Assembly (NCBI GenBank): GCA_021838765.1
Contig: JAKCCY010000103.1
Span: forward strand, 1 to 9,795
Direction: 5' to 3'
Length of the DNA: 9,795 nt
From: Nitrospirota bacterium
GTDB lineage: Bacteria; Nitrospirota_A; Leptospirillia; Leptospirillales; Leptospirillaceae
How positions within the stretch are numbered: the stretch's first letter is position 1; each line of letters opens with the position of its first letter. Position numbers and translations under genes: made by a program. The notes below the pieces were generated by a model. The model did no database searches. It was given only the letters and a program-made list of their open reading frames with translations, and was not told the origin of the DNA. This document shows positions 7,428 through 9,795 of the stretch, piece after piece.

Positions 7428-8281
7428 CAGAACATCCGCTGGGGAACATAGATCAGGTCGCCGGGTTTCAGATATTCCTTCTTCTCGGTGCCCTTTTCAT
7501 TTTCGATATGGTCGATGTCGACATGGATGATCTTTTTGCTGCCGTCTTTCTCCTGCCGGATGATGCGTACGGAGCCGAGAGAGGCGAACTGGGAGAATCC
7601 GTGGGCATTCAGGAGAGCCTGGAGGACGGTCAGTCCTTTGGTGTAGAAGTATGGCCCAGGAGCGTTGCTTTCACCCATGATATAGATCTGGTCGGTGCTC
7701 ATGGGAACGATGATGACGTCCTGGGGCTTGATCTCGATGTTTTTTTCCAGATGTTCCCCCTTCTGGAGATCTTCGATGGAAACGGTCCGGGTCTGGTTGT
7801 CCCGGATGAGGAGAATCGCGTCCGTTTTCGCGCCGGGAACCGTTCCGCCGGCCAGGATAATGGCCTGGAGGAGTCTCGTGCGGTGGGTATAGGGAATGAT
7901 GCCTGCATGTGACACGGCACCCATGATATAGAAAAAGTCGTTTCCGATGGAGCGGACAATGACCGTGACCGTCGGTTGCTTCCGGAAGATGGTGTTCAGA
8001 CGGTTCGAGATTTTTCTGGCCAGCGTTTTACTGGTTGTTCCGGCTGCCTTGACGTTTCCGATGAGGGGAAAGGTGATATTGCCGTCCGGGAGAACGGTAA
8101 TCTCCTGGTTGAGGTTGGACTGGTCCCAGACAAGAATGGAAAGGTTGTCGCCGACGCCGATGGTATAGTCGCCGGAGCTGCCCGAATTCTGGCTCGCAAT
8201 CGACAGAGAGGGAAAGAGGACGGTCCTGGCGATCAGCAACAGTGCCGCCAGCAGGATCATTGTTTTTTTTGTTGTATTCAT
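7427..8281 (-). CDS. Polysaccharide export protein, short Wza/OPX type
   Basis: This 284-residue periplasmic protein has an N-terminal signal segment (hydrophobic 8-29, likely cut after S27-I28-A29 or S30). No lipobox cysteine is present; indeed there is no Cys at all. A Poly_export domain (about 38-110, starting DYTIGVGDNLSILVW) is followed by two SLBB domains, each opening with a YIMG segment (118-121 and 200-203). The protein ends at residue 284, soon after the second SLBB (GDLIYVPQ), so it lacks the C-terminal amphipathic helix with which E. coli Wza (379 residues) crosses the outer membrane. It would form a periplasmic ring or adaptor between the Wzc-type protein and an outer-membrane pore, and the pore candidate is the beta-barrel gene overlapping its stop. 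The start is well supported by GAGGAG five bases upstream. Codons 4-7 contain a run of eight A. Confidence 0.92.
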   Translation of the reverse strand: MNTTKKTMILLAALLLIARTVLFPSLSIASQNSGSSGDYTIGVGDNLSILVWDQSNLNQEITVLPDGNITFPLIGNVKAAGTTSKTLARKISNRLNTIFRKQPTVTVIVRSIGNDFFYIMGAVSHAGIIPYTHRTRLLQAIILAGGTVPGAKTDAILLIRDNQTRTVSIEDLQKGEHLEKNIEIKPQDVIIVPMSTDQIYIMGESNAPGPYFYTKGLTVLQALLNAHGFSQFASLGSVRIIRQEKDGSKKIIHVDIDHIENEKGTEKKEYLKPGDLIYVPQRMF

Positions 8282-8286
8282 GAAAT

Positions 8287-8292
8287 CTCCTC
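8287..8292 (-). promoter_or_regulatory. Ribosome binding site of the OPX export gene
   Basis: The transcript carries GAGGAG, a strong Shine-Dalgarno match, followed by ATTTC and the ATG at 8281. It lies in the 41-base spacer after the family-2 glycosyltransferase gene and decides the export gene's start, so this gene can initiate independently of its upstream neighbour. Confidence 0.7.
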
Positions 8293-8322
8293 GAAATGGT
8301 TTGTCAGTTGAATCGTTGGGTG

Positions 8323-9333
8323 TCAGAATCCTTTTCCGAAGTGTCCGGAAAGACCGTCCTTGAAAGCCCGAAAGAGGATTTTGATCGGCGGGGCTTTCGG
8401 ATTCCGGCTCATCAGGATGTTCAGGAAATAGTCCGACGCTTTTACCAGGATGAAGAGATTTCTGATCAGGCGATGTTTTTTGACATGTTCATTCATGTAC
8501 CTGATCCGGAGAAATGTGTTCCTCATTCCATAGTAAATGCTTCTGTCGGTGATCGGCTGTCCGTTATTGCCGATTTTCTTCAGGAATACGGGATCCCTGG
8601 CATAAAGAACCCGGGTATGGAAGTGGGCGAGAAACCCATAGGTCGAGTCGTCCCCTGCGATAAAAAAACGTTTGTCCGGATAGCCGATCCTGGAGACGAT
8701 ATCCCGATGGACGAGCATGCCCTCGAAACAGCCGGTATTGGTTTCGCAGTAATCGGCTCCTTTTTTGAAGGAGATGTCCTGCAGAAAGACCCTTTGCCCG
8801 GTGACGAGACTGACGTAGCCCTCCCATTCAAGCGGAGTTCCGTCGGGAAAGATTTTCCTTGGATGGATGCACTTTGAAAGAGAGGTGTACTTCAGTTGTT
8901 CCCCGAGGCAGTCTTTCCGGGGTTCGACATCGTCGTCCATGAGCCATAGCCAGTCGAATCCGGCCTCATGGCCCCTTTTGACCCCTTCGTGAAATCCTCC
9001 TGCTCCTCCGGTGTTTTCGGAAAGCCGGACAGTGACAATGGGAATGTCCGGAAAATCCGGATGCGAGGAGATCGACTCCCAGGTGTTTGCGGTTTTTTCG
9101 GGAGGGAGTTCTTTCAAAAAACCTTTTTCTTTCAGAAGGGCAGGCGTATCCGGAGTCGACTGATTGTCGATCAGGATAATGGCATCGACAGGGCGCTCCT
9201 GTCGGAGAAGTGCCTCGAGGCATTCGATCAGGAGCTCTTTTCGATTGTAGGTAACAACAACCGCGGCAACTGTTTCTTTTTCGGTGTTCTCTTGTCGGGT
9301 CATACACTTCTTCATGAGGGTTGACTGATTCAT
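8323..9333 (-). CDS. Family 2 glycosyltransferase, GlfT1-like (probable galactofuranosyltransferase)
   Basis: This GT-A fold enzyme of 336 residues opens with VAAVVVTYNR (22-31), followed by the nucleotide-binding strand IILIDNQST (52-60). The stretch NTGGAGGF (107-114), then WLWLMDDD (128-135), supplies the metal-binding DxD-type aspartates. GDDS (227-230) is the likely region of the catalytic base. The NxGGAGGF...DWxWLxDDD signature matches, as I recall it, mycobacterial GlfT1, which transfers galactofuranose from UDP-Galf. The neighbouring upstream gene is glf, which makes UDP-Galf, so a galactofuranosyltransferase acting on the lipid-linked repeat unit at the inner membrane is the best inference. 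Rhamnosyltransferases of the same subgroup are the main alternative. The C-terminal third (about 280-336) is basic and may contact the membrane. The start is uncertain: ATGs at codons 1, 7 and 11 all lack a strong ribosome binding site. Confidence 0.88.
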   Translation of the reverse strand: MNQSTLMKKCMTRQENTEKETVAAVVVTYNRKELLIECLEALLRQERPVDAIILIDNQSTPDTPALLKEKGFLKELPPEKTANTWESISSHPDFPDIPIVTVRLSENTGGAGGFHEGVKRGHEAGFDWLWLMDDDVEPRKDCLGEQLKYTSLSKCIHPRKIFPDGTPLEWEGYVSLVTGQRVFLQDISFKKGADYCETNTGCFEGMLVHRDIVSRIGYPDKRFFIAGDDSTYGFLAHFHTRVLYARDPVFLKKIGNNGQPITDRSIYYGMRNTFLRIRYMNEHVKKHRLIRNLFILVKASDYFLNILMSRNPKAPPIKILFRAFKDGLSGHFGKGF

Positions 9334-9380
9334 TGCCTGATCAGGATCTTTGGGAACGAGGCCGGTGAGAGGGGCGGAAT

Positions 9381-9795
9381 CTAGCTCTCCGAAAGAATCG
9401 ATTTCGAGGCTGAAAGAGCCGCTCCGACCACCTGATCCATATTGTAGTAGCGATACTGGGCCAGTCTTCCGACAAATGTGACTCCTTTTTCTTCTTTTTC
9501 GGCCAACTTCTGGTAGCGCCTGAACAGCTCGTCGTTTTCAGGACGAGGTATCGGGTAATAAGGGTCTCCTTCGGCTCTCGGATATTCCCGGACGATGGAG
9601 GTCCCGGAATGGTCCTGTCCTGTCAGGTGGCGAAATTCGGTGATCCGGGTATATTCATGGTCGTTTGGGTAATTGACCGTGCCCACCTGCTGAAATTGTT
9701 TGACCCCGGGAAGATGTTCATGCTCAAAAAAGAGGCTTCTGTAGGGAAGCTTTCCGAAGCAGAAATCGAAATATTCGTCGATGGGTCCGGTATAG
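9381..9795 (-). CDS. glf: UDP-galactopyranose mutase, C-terminal part
   Basis: The last 137 residues of the protein are present, ending at a TAG (9383-9381); the 5' part lies beyond the right edge. The reading frame is open to the edge, beginning YTGPIDEYFDF, a hallmark Glf segment. KLPYRSLFFE, VNYPNDHEYTRITEF, GDPYYPIP, a FVGRLAQYRYYNMDQV stretch near the C-terminus and a final helix follow, all in the order found in bacterial Glf (usually about 370-400 residues). Glf is a cytoplasmic FAD enzyme that interconverts UDP-galactopyranose and UDP-galactofuranose. The GRLAQYRYYNMDQV region is part of the flavin- and substrate-binding core. It supplies Galf for the polymer, and the next gene, 47 bases downstream, is the likely transferase. 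Nothing suggests decay, since the frame is intact to the window edge. Confidence 0.96.
   Translation of the reverse strand, partial: YTGPIDEYFDFCFGKLPYRSLFFEHEHLPGVKQFQQVGTVNYPNDHEYTRITEFRHLTGQDHSGTSIVREYPRAEGDPYYPIPRPENDELFRRYQKLAEKEEKGVTFVGRLAQYRYYNMDQVVGAALSASKSILSES

Noticed and set aside
9334..9380. Promoter in the spacer between glf and the GT2 gene
   Set aside because: No convincing -35/-10 pair is visible in 47 bases, and the genes are co-directional and functionally linked, so read-through is the simpler reading.

Overview
The window is a stretch of one long, co-directional exopolysaccharide (EPS) or capsule operon. Every gene lies on the minus strand, so transcription runs from base 9795 towards base 1. 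The outer-membrane export parts (a Wza/OPX-type protein and a beta-barrel), a Wzc-type co-polymerase/kinase and a Wzy/WaaL-type polymerase show a Gram-negative bacterium with a Wzx/Wzy-type pathway. The DNA is moderately GC-rich. A Leptospirillum-like (Nitrospirota) or proteobacterial host is only a guess from overall style; nothing here fixes the taxon.

Layout in transcription order: (1) 9795-9381, the C-terminal third of UDP-galactopyranose mutase (glf), cut by the window edge. (2) 9333-8323, a family-2 glycosyltransferase resembling mycobacterial GlfT1, probably a galactofuranosyltransferase using the Glf product. (3) 8281-7427, a short Wza/OPX polysaccharide export protein. (4) 7427-5763, an outer-membrane beta-barrel protein with a Pro/Gln/Gly-rich N-terminus. 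(5) 5700-3775, a Wzz/Wzc-type chain-length regulator with a bacterial tyrosine kinase domain. (6) 3778-2138, a polytopic O-antigen polymerase/ligase-like protein. (7) 2061-88, a 657-residue fusion of a GT-B (family 4) glycosyltransferase to a NodB-type polysaccharide deacetylase. (8) 91-1, the first 30 codons of another glycosyltransferase.

The genes are tightly packed. Junctions 3/4 (TGATG), 5/6 and 7/8 (both ATGA) overlap and are probably translationally coupled. The other spacers are 41 to 76 bases. No stretch over 300 bases lacks a gene, and I see no terminator, clear promoter, tRNA, mobile element or CRISPR array.

Taken together: UDP-galactofuranose is made and transferred by genes 1 and 2. 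Further sugars are added by 7 and 8, with possible cytoplasmic de-N-acetylation by the fused NodB domain. The flipped repeat units are polymerised by 6 under control of 5, and the polymer leaves through the periplasmic/outer-membrane pair 3 plus 4. No flippase (Wzx), priming glycosyltransferase or Wzb phosphatase is in the window; they presumably lie outside it. The points most worth following are the GT4-NodB fusion without an export signal, the coupled short OPX/beta-barrel pair, and the GlfT1-like enzyme next to glf.
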